Shown here: positions 12,850 to 21,916 of the stretch, in pieces | Layout: each line of letters starts with the position of its first letter | Numbering within the stretch: position 1 is the first letter of the stretch | Source of the DNA: RCIO01 sp040880025 | Lineage (GTDB): Bacteria; Pseudomonadota; Alphaproteobacteria; Rhizobiales; Rhizobiaceae | Direction: 5' to 3' | Assembly: GCA_040880025.1 (NCBI GenBank) | Contig: JBBDJD010000019.1 | Span: forward strand, 1 to 64,000 | Length of the DNA: 64,000 nt | Made by a program: the position numbers and the translations under genes | The notes under the pieces: model-generated | The model's input: only the letters and a program-made list of their open reading frames with translations | The model's database searches: none | Told to the model about the DNA's origin: nothing

Positions 12850-14021
12850 ACGAATTCGGCGAGGCGTTCGATCAAACGCACCGCGAGAGGGTGCTTCGAT
12901 ATCTGGCTATGCGCAATCTGCAACTGTTCGACCCGTTCGACGGCGGGGCCAATCCGGACGACGTGTTTTTCGCACCGAGCCTTGAACTGTTCAGGATGCA
13001 GGCATCGGTATTCGCCGGCGCCGCCCGGCCGAACGGCGAGCGGTTCGTTGTCTACCCCATGTTCGTCGAGGACGCGCGTGCCAATGCTTTTGCGTGCGAA
13101 CTGGACGGTGTGCATCTGTGCGCCATCAATGCGGGCATGGCCACAATCGCGTATGAGCTGGCGGCATTTACATTCTCGCGCAAGGATACGTTCCTGGATA
13201 TTGGTGACGCCGGTGGGGAGAACGCGCCGCCGCTGCCGGCCGGTTCGCTTCTCGGCTACTGGATCTGGGATCAGATCGCGGCAAATCTGCAGCCAGAAAC
13301 GCCCGCGGGTGTCGAACTCCTGCCGAAAAATCGACGTCGCGGGGGCCTAGCTTGGTGTCTCTCACATCTGTTGTTGCGGTTTACCTGGTTCCACGAAATG
13401 TTCCATGGGCTCAACGGACATTGCGGCCTGTTGCGTTCCTTTGGCTCAACGCCCGAACTCCACGAAATGCCGGGCACGGCCGAAGTCTCGTTGGTCAGGC
13501 GGGTCGAAGGAAAAACAGGCGACACGGGCGCCTCTCGCTTGTTCCACGCATTCGAGATGGATGCCGATCAGTCGGCGCTCTGGGCGATGATCCATCTGCA
13601 GCGGTCCAACGCCGAAGCCTTGATGCCGCTGGACAACGAACCGCTGTCGATCCGCCTTCGGCTTGTTATCGTAGCTTCCGTCCTGATGGCGTATCTGTTC
13701 GAGCAGGTCGCGAAGCGCGATCATACTCACCTGTCGGAAACTCACCCACGAGCGGGCATGCGCCTTCACCGATTGGTCGGGTCATTGTTCTCGGATTCAG
13801 GCCAGGCCGTGCCTGAAGTGCAATCACTAATCCCGGTGGTGCTTGAAGATATTCGGAGCCTCGAACGGAATTTCCCCGGTATGATTACAGCCGACCAGTT
13901 GGCCGATGAATTGTCTGGCCAGTTTGTACCGGACGAACTCGCCGCAGTTGAAAATGAAATAGACCGTATGCGCGGTTTGGCGGCGGCATTCGCCTACCGG
14001 CCAGGCGAGTCCGGTTTGTGA
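12846..14021 (+). CDS. Putative HExxH zinc metalloprotease
   Basis: A 391-aa protein with WFHEMFHGLNGH: His183 and His187 as zinc ligands and Glu184 as the base, on a hydrophobic helix. About 50 residues later, FEMDADQSALWAM (near 235) resembles the ExxAD helix of M48-like peptidases and could give the third ligand. No signal peptide; the hydrophobic stretch VIVASVLMAYLFEQV (about 278-292) may be a core helix. The GTG at 12846 is chosen because it overlaps the upstream stop; an ATG 12 codons earlier is possible. Substrate unknown. Coupling with the 12040 product suggests a dedicated two-protein system. Confidence 0.7.
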   Translation: MNEFGEAFDQTHRERVLRYLAMRNLQLFDPFDGGANPDDVFFAPSLELFRMQASVFAGAARPNGERFVVYPMFVEDARANAFACELDGVHLCAINAGMATIAYELAAFTFSRKDTFLDIGDAGGENAPPLPAGSLLGYWIWDQIAANLQPETPAGVELLPKNRRRGGLAWCLSHLLLRFTWFHEMFHGLNGHCGLLRSFGSTPELHEMPGTAEVSLVRRVEGKTGDTGASRLFHAFEMDADQSALWAMIHLQRSNAEALMPLDNEPLSIRLRLVIVASVLMAYLFEQVAKRDHTHLSETHPRAGMRLHRLVGSLFSDSGQAVPEVQSLIPVVLEDIRSLERNFPGMITADQLADELSGQFVPDELAAVENEIDRMRGLAAAFAYRPGESGL

Positions 14022-14133
14022 GGCTAATTCACTACTAGACAGCGTGCGGCACGATCCGCCCGGATGCTGCAGGGTTAGCCAAAAGATCAGACAACGACTC
14101 GCCGCACATCGACACCAGCGCTATGTTCTCGGC

Positions 14134-16359
14134 ATGATCAAGCGAAACCAGAATCCCAACTCCGATCCGGTGGTGGCCAGACATACAATGGCCGACCTGG
14201 CCAGCGCGCTCGATGACGTGCCCGTTCTCATCTGGCTGTCAGAGGACGACTACGGAGGGACGCATTTTAACCGGACGTGGCTTGAGTTCACGGGGCGGAC
14301 GCTCGCGCAGGAAATCGACGGCGGCTGGATGTCGGGTCTTCACGCTGATGATGTTGGTGCTGTGGAAGCCTATGCGGATGCTCTGAAAAAGCGGAAGCCG
14401 TTCCAGGCGGAATACCGCCTTCGCCGTCATGATGGGGAATGGCGCTGGATGTTGGACAAGGGCCGTCCCAGGTTTAATGCGAACGGCGAATTCGTTGGCT
14501 ATGTCGGTTCGTGCGTCGACATTACCGAACGCAAGAATGCCGAGGCGGCGCTGTTGCGAAGCCAGGAGCGACTGTCGCTTGCCCAGGAGGCGGCATCTGT
14601 CGGTACCTACGATTGGGACGTGGCCGAAAACGCGATCGCCTGGTCGCCCGAAATGTTTCGGCTGCATGGGATAGATTCTGAGACAAATCCTGACGATATC
14701 TACGGCGCATGGCTGGAGCGGCTTCATCCAGAGGACCGCGAGCGGGCGGATCGGGAAACGCGAGAGTTCGTCAATCATGCGGATCAGCTGATGATCGAGT
14801 TCCGGATCGTTCATCCCGATACCGGCACGCGCTGGATTCAGGGACGCGGGCGCGTCATACGCGATGACGAAGGCCGCCCCGTCCGCATGATCGGCGTCAA
14901 TTTCGATGTGACGGAACAACGAAGAACAGAAGAGGCTCTGAAGGATAGCGAGCAGCGTCTCAGCGATATCGCAGCTAATTTTCCCGGCATCATCTTCCGC
15001 CGGATTACCTATCCTGACGGACGCGTGGAGTATCCCTATTTCAGCGGCATCGATGGAGCTGTCTTTCATGTTGCGCCCGAGCGAATTGCGGAAATACAGA
15101 CAATGGAGGATGTCTCCAGCCTGATTCACTTCGACGATCTCCCCGGCATGATGAACAAGTTTGAGCAGGCAGCTGCCTCGCTGTCGCCGCTGGACCTTGA
15201 GGGACGCGTCGTGGGCGATGATGGACAGGTAACCTGGGTAAGATCGCTTTCTCGACCGCATCCCGGCCCCGACAGTTCGCTTATCTGGGATGGCGTCATC
15301 CTTGACGTGACGGATCGGCATCGCCGCGAGGGAGAGCGGGAACGCGCGGCAACGATGCTGCGCATGGGAATGGAAGTGGCCGGTATCGGCACCTGGGAAT
15401 TCGACCCCCAGAACCAGACCATCACTGGCTCAGGTGCCACCAATCCTATTTTTGGTCTTCCTCAAGACGGCCTGGCGCGTCCTGCCGATGAATATTTCAA
15501 GGCGATCCACCCCGATGATGCGGATCGCATTCGAGGCGGCCTCCTGGACGGTACAAGTCGAGAAGCAACCATCGCACGCGAGTATCGGATCCTGGCGCCA
15601 GACGGAACCGTCAGATGGGTCGCGTCTCAGGGGTCGTACAGACGCTTGGCCGACGGTACAGGGCTAATGATTGGCGCACTCTTTGACAACACTGAACGAA
15701 AGCAAATGGAGGAGGACCGGGAAGCCGCTCTCGACCATCAGAAAATGTTGCTGAAGGAGCTGAACCACCGGGTGAAGAACAATCTGCAGATGATCTCCAG
15801 TATGATGAGGCTGCAGTTGTCCCGCCTTTCGGATGCCGATTCCAGGCAGGCCCTCACAAGCACCATTGAACGCGTTCAGGCGATCAGTGATCTGCAAATG
15901 CAGTTGGGAAGCGAAGGCCGGATGGGTCATATCGATTTCGGAGCTTATCTCCATGAACTCGCGGAGAAATTCCGAAATTCGGTGCTCGCCGGAACGCCAA
16001 TCAAGCTCCATTGCGAAGTGGACCATTGCATTCTCGATCTCGACAGGGCGATGCCGCTGGGCCTCCTCGTCAACGAATTGGTCACCAATGCGATTAAATA
16101 CGCCTTCCCCGAGCGCGACAACGGCACCATTTCGATCACGCTGGCGTGCGATCCCGAGGAATTTGTCGTTCGTATCGCGGACAATGGATGCGGGATCAAA
16201 GTGCCAGATGAAACAAGGAAGGGCACCGGTTTGGGCATGAAGCTGGTCAAGGGGTTGAGCGGACAGATCGGGGCAACGGTCAAATCGCTGGAGGGACAGG
16301 GCACCACGTTCCAGATCACCGTTCCGAATGTTTCCTCCAACACCCAGGGAGACATTTGA
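14134..16359 (+). CDS. Multi-PAS sensor histidine kinase, HisKA_2 type
   Basis: A 741-aa cytoplasmic sensor kinase with no membrane segments. Four PAS/PAC units run at about 20-135, 145-265, 270-400 and 410-530, each ending in a VDITERK- or FDVTEQR-like PAC motif. HisKA_2 follows with LLKELNHRVKNNLQMIS and phosphoacceptor His545. The ATPase domain has NELVTNAIKYAF (N box), ADNGCGI (G1) and GTGLGMKLV (G2). The start is uncertain: an ATG at 14134, an earlier GTG at 14044 or an ATG at 14188. Its TGA overlaps the next gene's start, so kinase and receiver form one unit. The signal sensed is unknown; soluble PAS kinases of this type often respond to light, redox or small ligands. Confidence 0.9.
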   Translation: MIKRNQNPNSDPVVARHTMADLASALDDVPVLIWLSEDDYGGTHFNRTWLEFTGRTLAQEIDGGWMSGLHADDVGAVEAYADALKKRKPFQAEYRLRRHDGEWRWMLDKGRPRFNANGEFVGYVGSCVDITERKNAEAALLRSQERLSLAQEAASVGTYDWDVAENAIAWSPEMFRLHGIDSETNPDDIYGAWLERLHPEDRERADRETREFVNHADQLMIEFRIVHPDTGTRWIQGRGRVIRDDEGRPVRMIGVNFDVTEQRRTEEALKDSEQRLSDIAANFPGIIFRRITYPDGRVEYPYFSGIDGAVFHVAPERIAEIQTMEDVSSLIHFDDLPGMMNKFEQAAASLSPLDLEGRVVGDDGQVTWVRSLSRPHPGPDSSLIWDGVILDVTDRHRREGERERAATMLRMGMEVAGIGTWEFDPQNQTITGSGATNPIFGLPQDGLARPADEYFKAIHPDDADRIRGGLLDGTSREATIAREYRILAPDGTVRWVASQGSYRRLADGTGLMIGALFDNTERKQMEEDREAALDHQKMLLKELNHRVKNNLQMISSMMRLQLSRLSDADSRQALTSTIERVQAISDLQMQLGSEGRMGHIDFGAYLHELAEKFRNSVLAGTPIKLHCEVDHCILDLDRAMPLGLLVNELVTNAIKYAFPERDNGTISITLACDPEEFVVRIADNGCGIKVPDETRKGTGLGMKLVKGLSGQIGATVKSLEGQGTTFQITVPNVSSNTQGDI

Positions 16360-16739
16360 CTCTGACGGCTTCAGCACAACCCAGACGTATTCTCATTGTC
16401 GAGGATGAGTTTCTGATCGCCTTGACTGCGGAAGAGGCTTTGATGGCCGAAGGTTTCGAGGTGGTCGGTGTGGCCGCTACCTTCGACCAGGCTGTTAGCA
16501 TTGCAGAGAGGGAATTGCCCGATCTGGTCTTGATGGATATTCGCCTCGCATCGGCGCGCGACGGTGTGGAAGCGGCAATCGAGATCAGACGCCGCTTCGG
16601 GCTGGCGTCTCTGTTTACCTCGGCCAACCAGGATCCCGAGAATATCGCCCGGGCAAGGACAGCCGGACCCGCTGGCTGGCTGCCCAAGCCCTACACCATT
16701 GAACGGCTGGTCGAGGCGGTTCGCGCGTTTTTTGGCTAG
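16356..16739 (+). CDS. Single-domain response regulator
   Basis: A 127-aa receiver without an output domain. Acidic pocket VEDE (15-18), phosphoacceptor Asp61 in VLMDIRL, a Ser in the usual Thr position (FTSAN) and Lys in PKPY (about 111-114). It starts at TTG, overlapping the kinase stop (TTGA), so translation is coupled. It likely takes phosphate from the PAS kinase and acts through protein contact, as single-domain receivers paired with HisKA_2 or HWE kinases do in alphaproteobacteria. Confidence 0.88.
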   Translation: MTLTASAQPRRILIVEDEFLIALTAEEALMAEGFEVVGVAATFDQAVSIAERELPDLVLMDIRLASARDGVEAAIEIRRRFGLASLFTSANQDPENIARARTAGPAGWLPKPYTIERLVEAVRAFFG

Positions 16740-16759
16740 AGCACGTCCTGTCGGCGTCG

Positions 16760-17010
16760 ATGAACCCAGCGCTGTTGTGTTGCGTCGGCGCCTGAGTGAT
16801 GGCGATGACGGCCTGCTGTGGCGAGCACCATCTCGGTCGCATTCTTCAGGCGCAGGGACACGAGTTCCGGCTTTTGTCATCGGAATATGTACGGCCCTCC
16901 GTGAAGGCTCAGAAGAATGATGATCGGGACGCAGAAGCGATCGCGGAGCGTCGCGGCCGACGATGCGGTTCGTGGAGCTGAAGATCCCGGACCAGCTTGA
17001 CCTCTAATCG
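16760..17010 (+). pseudogene. IS110-family transposase remnant
   Basis: Scattered across three frames are pieces of an IS110 transposase N-terminus: VVLRRRL near 16770, then CCGEHHLGRILQAQGHEFRL and YVRPSVKAQKNDDRDAEAIAE (16818-16950), then MRFVELKIPDQLDL near 16960. These match the conserved ACGGAHHWAR...VKPYVKxxKNDxxDAEAI region of the DEDD transposases. At least two frameshifts and loss of the C-terminal part make it nonfunctional. Confidence 0.75.
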
Positions 17011-17153
17011 CTATGCCATGTGCGGTCGAGGCTGGCAAACGCGCGCAAAACGGTCGCCGATTGCTGAAAAATTACAGTTTGCAATTCCAGTGGCGAACTC
17101 TCTACCAGTTTGCAAAGACCTGGCAAGATTAATTGCCGCAAGCTGTTTGATGT

Positions 17154-17340
17154 TTAGCTTTGTTTCGATTGTTGGTGCGTCGGAAAGTTCAAGACGAATC
17201 TGGTGCCGGAATCTACGGCTTGATCGAAGGAATACTCGCCGCCGGAACTGGCTCGAAAAGGCGCGAAGCAGCTTCATCCCCAGCTCAAGGCTTTCATGCG
17301 CGTTGCCCATGCCTATGGCCGCATAGCGATGCCTCTATCC
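17154..17340 (-). pseudogene. Remnant of a histidine-kinase ATPase domain C-terminus
   Basis: On the minus strand, GMGNAHESLELGMKLLRAF then, after a one-base shift, GGEYSFDQAVDSGTRFVLNF and a stop at 17154-17156. The order matches the end of HisKA_2 or HWE kinase ATPase domains (GLGLRLV...GG...GTRFxLxFP). The upstream part of the gene is gone. It borders the IS110 scar, which suggests deletion by transposition. Confidence 0.5.
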
Positions 17341-17454
17341 CGGTGACAGAAACAATCTTTCGTAGTGTCCCGTTTCGAAATCTGATTTTCGCGCCGCCAT
17401 TCTCGCGCCACGGTTCCGGCCCCTATATGCTTACCGGAAGCATGAGAGGCTCCA

Positions 17455-17640
17455 ATGGAAGATACGACAGATTGGAAAGATACGACAGATTGGGTCGGTA
17501 AGTTGGAAGACGCTCGCAAAGATATCGAAGAAGCTGAGACGGATAGAGAGGCTATTGTCATCGCCTTCACCGAGCTTTACCGCCTCGTGCTGGCGGTAAA
17601 ATATGTGGAAGAAGGCGAGTCTGATGGCCATCGGACCTAA
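17455..17640 (+). CDS. Possible small acidic protein
   Basis: A 61-aa ORF (starts MEDTTDWKDTTDW, then a charged helix with LEDARKDIEEAETDREA). Its 5' end contains a tandem copy of AGATACGACAGATTGG, giving the DTTDW repeat. A weak GAGG precedes the ATG. No homolog recognised; it may be a real small protein or chance. Confidence 0.35.
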   Translation: MEDTTDWKDTTDWVGKLEDARKDIEEAETDREAIVIAFTELYRLVLAVKYVEEGESDGHRT

Positions 17641-18105
17641 AGACAGGTGCGGCCCGCTGATATGAACGACAAGGCCGTCCGCGTCATGCGCACCGCCACT
17701 AGCGACATGCAGTTGAAACAAGACGCCGGTGCCAGCCTGAGCGGTACCAGTGAGAATACCGCGACCTTCTGTGCGCGACCGAACAAAAGATTCACGATGA
17801 CCCCCGTCCAAAACTGCGCTCGCTTCACTCTGTCGAGCACAGCGATCTGATCAATCAGAAGATTTGACGGGTGAAAGTGGGCTTGTGGGTGGGGAATATC
17901 ATAAATGGGTTATAAATCACATTTTAATCGATTGGAAATTTCTACTTCAATGTTCCACTGTGAGCAACTATTACAGGTTCTTTGAACAAGACAGCTTAGA
18001 GATACGGTATCCCCCAGCGTATCCCCTACTCTATCCCTGCGTTGCAATTGCCGGGGCGGATGGATATTCCCAAAGTCGGGGAGTGCAACCACGAAGGAAT
18101 TTTCC
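17641..18105. other. Intergenic region before the first mucR
   Basis: I see no convincing gene. The right half is AT-richer and probably holds the mucR promoter; GTATCCCCCAGCGTATCCCC near 18008 is a short repeat-like stretch. MucR proteins usually bind their own upstream region. Confidence 0.5.
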
Positions 18106-18543
18106 ATGACCGATCAGATGGACAAGGGTGAACTCGTCGAGCTTGTCGCCGATATTGTCTCGGCCTATGTTGCGAACAATCCGGTCCAGGCTCCGAACCT
18201 GCCCGAACTCATCGAAACCGTGCACGCGTCGCTCTCAAAGCTGGCATCTGGCGATACAGCAGTAGGGCTTGAGAAGCCCGCACCAGCCGTACCGGTAAAG
18301 CGGTCGGTCAGGAACGACCACATCGTCTGTCTGGAGTGCGGCAAGACGTTCAAGTCGCTGAAACGCCATCTGAGCACGCACCACGAACTCACCCCGGAGC
18401 AGTACCGGGCAAAGTGGAGCTTGCTGCCCGACTATCCGATGGTCGCACCGGAATATGCTGCCCAGCGGTCGGCAATGGCCCTAAAGATAGGACTGGGGCG
18501 GAAGCCGAAGGCGGAGAGCAAATCCGGGAAGGGTCGGCGCTAG
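18106..18543 (+). CDS. MucR/Ros family zinc-finger regulator, copy 1
   Basis: A 145-aa transcription regulator of the Ros/MucR family, which in rhizobia and relatives represses exopolysaccharide, motility and transfer genes and acts partly as a nucleoid-type silencer. The N-terminal multimerisation helix (KGELVELVADIVSAYVANNP) is followed by a prokaryotic C2H2 finger with Cys75, Cys78, His88 and His92/93 and the family motifs CLECGKTFKSLKRHL and LTPEQYRAKW. AAGGAA lies before the ATG. A paralogue with the same layout is at 24970. Confidence 0.92.
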   Translation: MTDQMDKGELVELVADIVSAYVANNPVQAPNLPELIETVHASLSKLASGDTAVGLEKPAPAVPVKRSVRNDHIVCLECGKTFKSLKRHLSTHHELTPEQYRAKWSLLPDYPMVAPEYAAQRSAMALKIGLGRKPKAESKSGKGRR

Positions 18544-18640
18544 GCGGAACCGGTCCGCCAACCGCGACCAATCTTTATGCCGGCATGGTGCTCTGGAGGG
18601 TTGGCGCCCGCACATGGTATGCGTGCGACTTCAGGGTGCT

Positions 18641-18952
18641 CTAGCTGAGCGGCGAGTAGGCGAAGTATCTTCTAAACCGCTCGTACTTCGCCGTTGTATT
18701 GGACGACGTGTTGAACCTCAATCCAAATCTGCCAGGCGACCTCCACCGGGCTTTGCCGGTCAGAAGACCGAGTTCCGTGCACTCGATCTCAACATCGTCG
18801 CCGACCAGGACTTCTGCAACCTCGTCGGTGGAGACGCGCATGCCGCCCTTTGACATGTCCATCACCCAACCAAGATAGTCGCGTCCACGCACTCGCACGC
18901 GGACACGAAGCTTGGCGCGATATCGATCTGCACTTCGGTTCTCTCCACCCAT
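18641..18952 (-). CDS. PilZ-domain protein
   Basis: A 103-aa stand-alone PilZ domain, a c-di-GMP receptor module. The arginine motif (DRYRAKLRVRVRV, about 9-21) and the DMSKGGMRV motif (33-41) give the two c-di-GMP contacts; the end GRFGLRFN fits the last strands. GGAGG precedes the ATG at 18952. It is convergent with mucR. Likely a small adaptor that changes motility or surface polysaccharide in response to c-di-GMP. Confidence 0.88.
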   Translation of the reverse strand: MGGENRSADRYRAKLRVRVRVRGRDYLGWVMDMSKGGMRVSTDEVAEVLVGDDVEIECTELGLLTGKARWRSPGRFGLRFNTSSNTTAKYERFRRYFAYSPLS

Positions 18953-19096
18953 GCGGTTTCCCTCCGGCGCGGGCTCATTACGTGCACAATTGCTAAATTA
19001 GAACAGGGATACGTTCAGTATCCGTTAACATGTTGCATTACCAGCTTGCACGCCGACCGCGACTCACTAATGTGAGGTTACGTAGCGGGAGGTATC

Positions 19097-19321
19097 ATGT
19101 CGGCGCGAGGTCGGAAAATTTTCGACCGGTATGCATCCACACATCTGCGAGGGCCGCTAGCCTGTGCAATCAGTCTACAGAGCCACGTTCACAATCTGCT
19201 TTTGGACTGCCGGGAACAAGGTGTGCCGCACGAGGAGATTGTCGAAGAGGTCGGAGAACTGATGCGTGCGATTGAAGCTGAGGTGAAAAAGCCGCCAGCG
19301 TCCGCCACGCGCTATCGGTAG
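19097..19321 (+). CDS. Small hypothetical protein
   Basis: A 74-aa helical protein (IFDRYASTHLRGPLACAISL, then EEIVEEVGELMRAIEAEVKK). A clear GGGAGG sits 6 bases before the ATG. Its end overlaps by 10 bases the end of the convergent zinc-ribbon gene. No family recognised. Confidence 0.65.
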   Translation: MSARGRKIFDRYASTHLRGPLACAISLQSHVHNLLLDCREQGVPHEEIVEEVGELMRAIEAEVKKPPASATRYR

Positions 19322-19521
19322 CCGTTCTGTGCCCGCCAATACGCCTTTCCACTCTGGCCGGTCGACTTTACCTGATCGCCGGCCGGCTTCTGCAACTCGC
19401 CCACTTTCCCGATATCATTGTGACAATGCGAGCACGTTACGCGCTCCGATTCAGTTACGCCTTCCAGATAGAGCTCGTTCTTGTGCCCGCAGAAGTGGCA
19501 TGTCACCCGTAGCGCCTCCAT
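19312..19521 (-). CDS. Small zinc-ribbon protein
   Basis: A 69-aa protein with two CxxC knuckles, CHFCGHKNEL and CSHCHND, spaced as in a zinc ribbon (about residues 7-34), then a polar tail. The ATG at 19521 is chosen because GAGGAAGG lies just upstream; the frame is open to 19614. Role unknown; such ribbons bind zinc and often nucleic acid or proteins. Confidence 0.65.
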   Translation of the reverse strand: MEALRVTCHFCGHKNELYLEGVTESERVTCSHCHNDIGKVGELQKPAGDQVKSTGQSGKAYWRAQNGYR

Positions 19522-19905
19522 CTGCCTTCCTCGACCAGCATCTCCCGAAATAGGGACATAATCACCACGCAAACCCTGAGTCGAGTCACTTGGGGTTACG
19601 CGCCTTTGAAGCATGACAAAGGAACAAGGAAGCGCTGCCTCCGCACCGAAACGCCGGAAAAGTTACTTTTCACTGGTGACATCGAGGCGAAGTCCAGTTT
19701 GATCAGACTTCGATCGGTTGCTCCAAACCGAAGGCGCTCGCCATCGGCATTGCTCGCGAGACTTGCGAGCGCCGCGTTACATGGCTTCAATACCTAGCCT
19801 CGGTGCCAGTGGGATGTATCATATGGGATCTCTTCTCTAGATTCTCTCGAAAACTCTCGGGTTAAGGTCACGTGATCATCCAGCAAAAAATCGAAGGAGG
19901 ACATC
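19522..19905. other. Intergenic region
   Basis: No gene I can support. CTCTCGAAAA is followed by a second CTCTCG near 19845-19860, close to where the promoter of the 19906 gene would lie. Confidence 0.4.
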
Positions 19906-20682
19906 ATGTCCAAGCATCTCTGCCTATTTGTGGCGATGACCATCCTAGCAGCAGGTGCTCTACTGATTCAGCCCGGGCGCTCAGCCGCCGGTGAGCTGTC
20001 GCGCAATGAAACCTTTGAAATGCAATTCCGTCTGAATCAATTAAAACTTGATGCAGGAGCACCGGACGGTATCGCCGGATCGCGCACGCGGCGCGCCATT
20101 GATGCCGCCACCGCTCGCTTCGGTCTGCCAAATGCGAGTCCTGACAAGCTGTTAGCCAAGTTGCGGGAAGAGACCGATGAAATCGAAGGGATCGCTCGGT
20201 CGGGCGGCCAGATCGATCTTCTGGTATTCACCGATGAGGGCACTCCGCTCATTCTTACCGTGATGTCCTTCGGACGCCTCCACAGCAGCGGGTCGACGAA
20301 GGTCGTACGTGATCGCGACAGGGACGGCACCTCGATCTTCACGAACAGTGGCGGAAACCACTTGATGGAGGAGATCGATGTGGTTCCGCTGGGGCCGGGT
20401 GCGTCGTTCGGTTATAAGGTTCATGTTCCGCCCCCGCCAAGGGGAGAGCGCCTGCAGATCGATCATGTGACAGTCCGGCCGTCACTGCCGGGAGAGGCGC
20501 CGGGAACGCATACGAGCCGGTATGAGCATATCTATATGAAGCGCAGCTCCAATCCTCGCTATTGGTGGTGGCGGTTCTCAGATGACGTTTCGAAAAATCC
20601 GGAGGGCATCTGGTCCATGGCCCTCGAGAACCGCAGTCGGCGCCTGATCAGTCGATCTATCGCCGCAGAAATGCCGCGCTGA
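19906..20682 (+). CDS. Exported peptidoglycan-binding-like protein with DUF3859-like end
   Basis: A 258-aa protein with a signal peptide (LFVAMTILAAGALLI, cleavage near the AAG at 26-29). A PG_binding_1-like unit follows (FRLNQLKLDAGAPDGIAGSR, then TRRAIDAATARFGLP). The rest is beta-rich and ends with WRFSDDVSKNPEGIWSMALE and a grkL-like strand, which resembles DUF3859. AAGGAGG precedes the ATG. Probably periplasmic and wall-associated; no enzyme motif seen. Confidence 0.7.
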   Translation: MSKHLCLFVAMTILAAGALLIQPGRSAAGELSRNETFEMQFRLNQLKLDAGAPDGIAGSRTRRAIDAATARFGLPNASPDKLLAKLREETDEIEGIARSGGQIDLLVFTDEGTPLILTVMSFGRLHSSGSTKVVRDRDRDGTSIFTNSGGNHLMEEIDVVPLGPGASFGYKVHVPPPPRGERLQIDHVTVRPSLPGEAPGTHTSRYEHIYMKRSSNPRYWWWRFSDDVSKNPEGIWSMALENRSRRLISRSIAAEMPR

Positions 20683-21026
20683 TGGCAAGAGCCCCTACGT
20701 GACGACGGGTATTCACGGCGAGCAGTTCCACTCCGCACCGTGACTGGCCATGACCATGACATTGGATGCAATCCGGGACGAATGTGGGGAGACGGCGCCG
20801 AATGAACCGGTATTGCAGTGCCCGCCGCAGGGTTGTGGGTGCACGCTGACCTTGCCTCGCTCGGTCCGTTCGCCCCCATCGTCGGGCCGGCAATTGATCC
20901 TGTCGATACCGCACACCGCGGACAGCCATGGCCGGTCCGCCTCGGACACCGCGAGCTTTCTAGCGATGATGAATTGTCATGACATTGTCGGGCGAAATGT
21001 GTTAGGCTGGATTCGAGAGGTAAATC
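20683..21026. other. Intergenic region before the toxin-antitoxin pair
   Basis: Open frames exist on both strands (for example 20713-20949 minus) but none has a ribosome binding site or a family I know. The right end holds the palindrome described separately. Confidence 0.4.
20975..20984. promoter_or_regulatory. TGTCATGACA palindrome before the toxin-antitoxin operon
   Basis: A perfect 10-bp palindrome 43 bases upstream of the antitoxin start. RHH antitoxins of TacA type bind short palindromes in their own promoter, so this is a good operator candidate. Confidence 0.5.
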
Positions 21027-21317
21027 ATGACCACACGAACCACCCGATCCGAAAAACTCGACCTCAGGCTGACGCCGGAGGCCAAGCGCATTTTGTCCGC
21101 CGCCGCCGCCACCGAGCGGCGCAGTGTCAGCGACTATGTGCTCGACAGCGCCCTTGGCCGCGCCGAGGAGACGCTCGCCGACCGCAGAAGCTTTAGTCTC
21201 GACGCCGAACGCTGGCAGGCTTTTGTTGCCGCGCTCGACGCGCCTGTGAGCGACATGCCGCGCATGAGGAAGCTCCTGAACGAGCCCGGCATCTTCTTCG
21301 GCAACGAGCCGGCGTGA
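21027..21317 (+). CDS. DUF1778 antitoxin (TacA-like)
   Basis: A 96-aa protein with an N-terminal ribbon-helix-helix (SEKLDLRLTPEAKRILSAAA, then TERRSVSDYVLDSAL), followed by an extended C-terminus (AERWQAFVAALDAPV) that in TacA proteins wraps round the toxin and blocks its active site. GAGAGG precedes the ATG. Its stop overlaps the toxin start (GTGA). Confidence 0.9.
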   Translation: MTTRTTRSEKLDLRLTPEAKRILSAAAATERRSVSDYVLDSALGRAEETLADRRSFSLDAERWQAFVAALDAPVSDMPRMRKLLNEPGIFFGNEPA

Positions 21318-21805
21318 CATCCTTCCGCGTCGAGAAGCTGACGCGGCGCCACGCGGTTGACGAGTTCGACTGCGGCGAGGAGGCGCTCAACCGCTTCCTT
21401 GTGCGTTTCGCGCTGGCGAACAGCCAAGCCAACGCCTCGCAGACCTATGTCGGACTGGCCGATGATATTGTCATCGGCTTCTACACGCTGGTCGTCGGCG
21501 AGGTCGCCTATGCGGATGCCCCAGAGCGCCTGACCAAGGGGCTCGCCCGCCATCCGGTTCCCATCATGCTGCTCGCCCGACTTGCCGTCAGCAGCGACTG
21601 GCAGGGCAAGGGTATCGGCGCCGGTCTCCTGCGCGATGCGGTCTTGCGCACGTTGCAGGCCGCCGATATCGCCGGCATCCGGGCGCTCGCCGTCCACGCC
21701 AAGGACGATGCGGCGCGATCCTTCTATCGCCGCTTCGATTTCGTGGAATCGCCCACCGATCCGCTGCATCTCTTCGCCCTGATCAAGACCCTGCGCGGCC
21801 TGTAG
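21314..21805 (+). CDS. GNAT toxin (TacT-like)
   Basis: A 163-aa GCN5-related acetyltransferase. In the TacAT family the enzyme acetylates the amino group of charged tRNAs and halts translation. Seen: FDCGEEALNRFL (18-29), the acetyl-CoA loop QGKGIGAGLL (about 96-105), and a catalytic-type Tyr in ARSFYRRFDF (about 137-146). Starts at GTG overlapping the antitoxin stop. It probably stabilises the element or gives stress tolerance. Confidence 0.9.
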   Translation: MTSFRVEKLTRRHAVDEFDCGEEALNRFLVRFALANSQANASQTYVGLADDIVIGFYTLVVGEVAYADAPERLTKGLARHPVPIMLLARLAVSSDWQGKGIGAGLLRDAVLRTLQAADIAGIRALAVHAKDDAARSFYRRFDFVESPTDPLHLFALIKTLRGL

Positions 21806-21916
21806 TCCCGCCGCCGCCGATGCGGCGTTTCTGATTGCCAGCGATCCCGGTCCTTTCGTCGGGCCATTCCTCCTTTCGCACGACTGATTTGCCCGCGCCG
21901 TGAGCGGCCTTCCTTG

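Noticed and set aside
14239..15321. Minus-strand 360-aa frame under the PAS kinase
   Set aside because: The plus strand codes for four PAS domains; this is a shadow.
20713..20949. Minus-strand 78-aa frame before the toxin-antitoxin pair
   Set aside because: No ribosome binding site or family, and competing frames on both strands are equally open.
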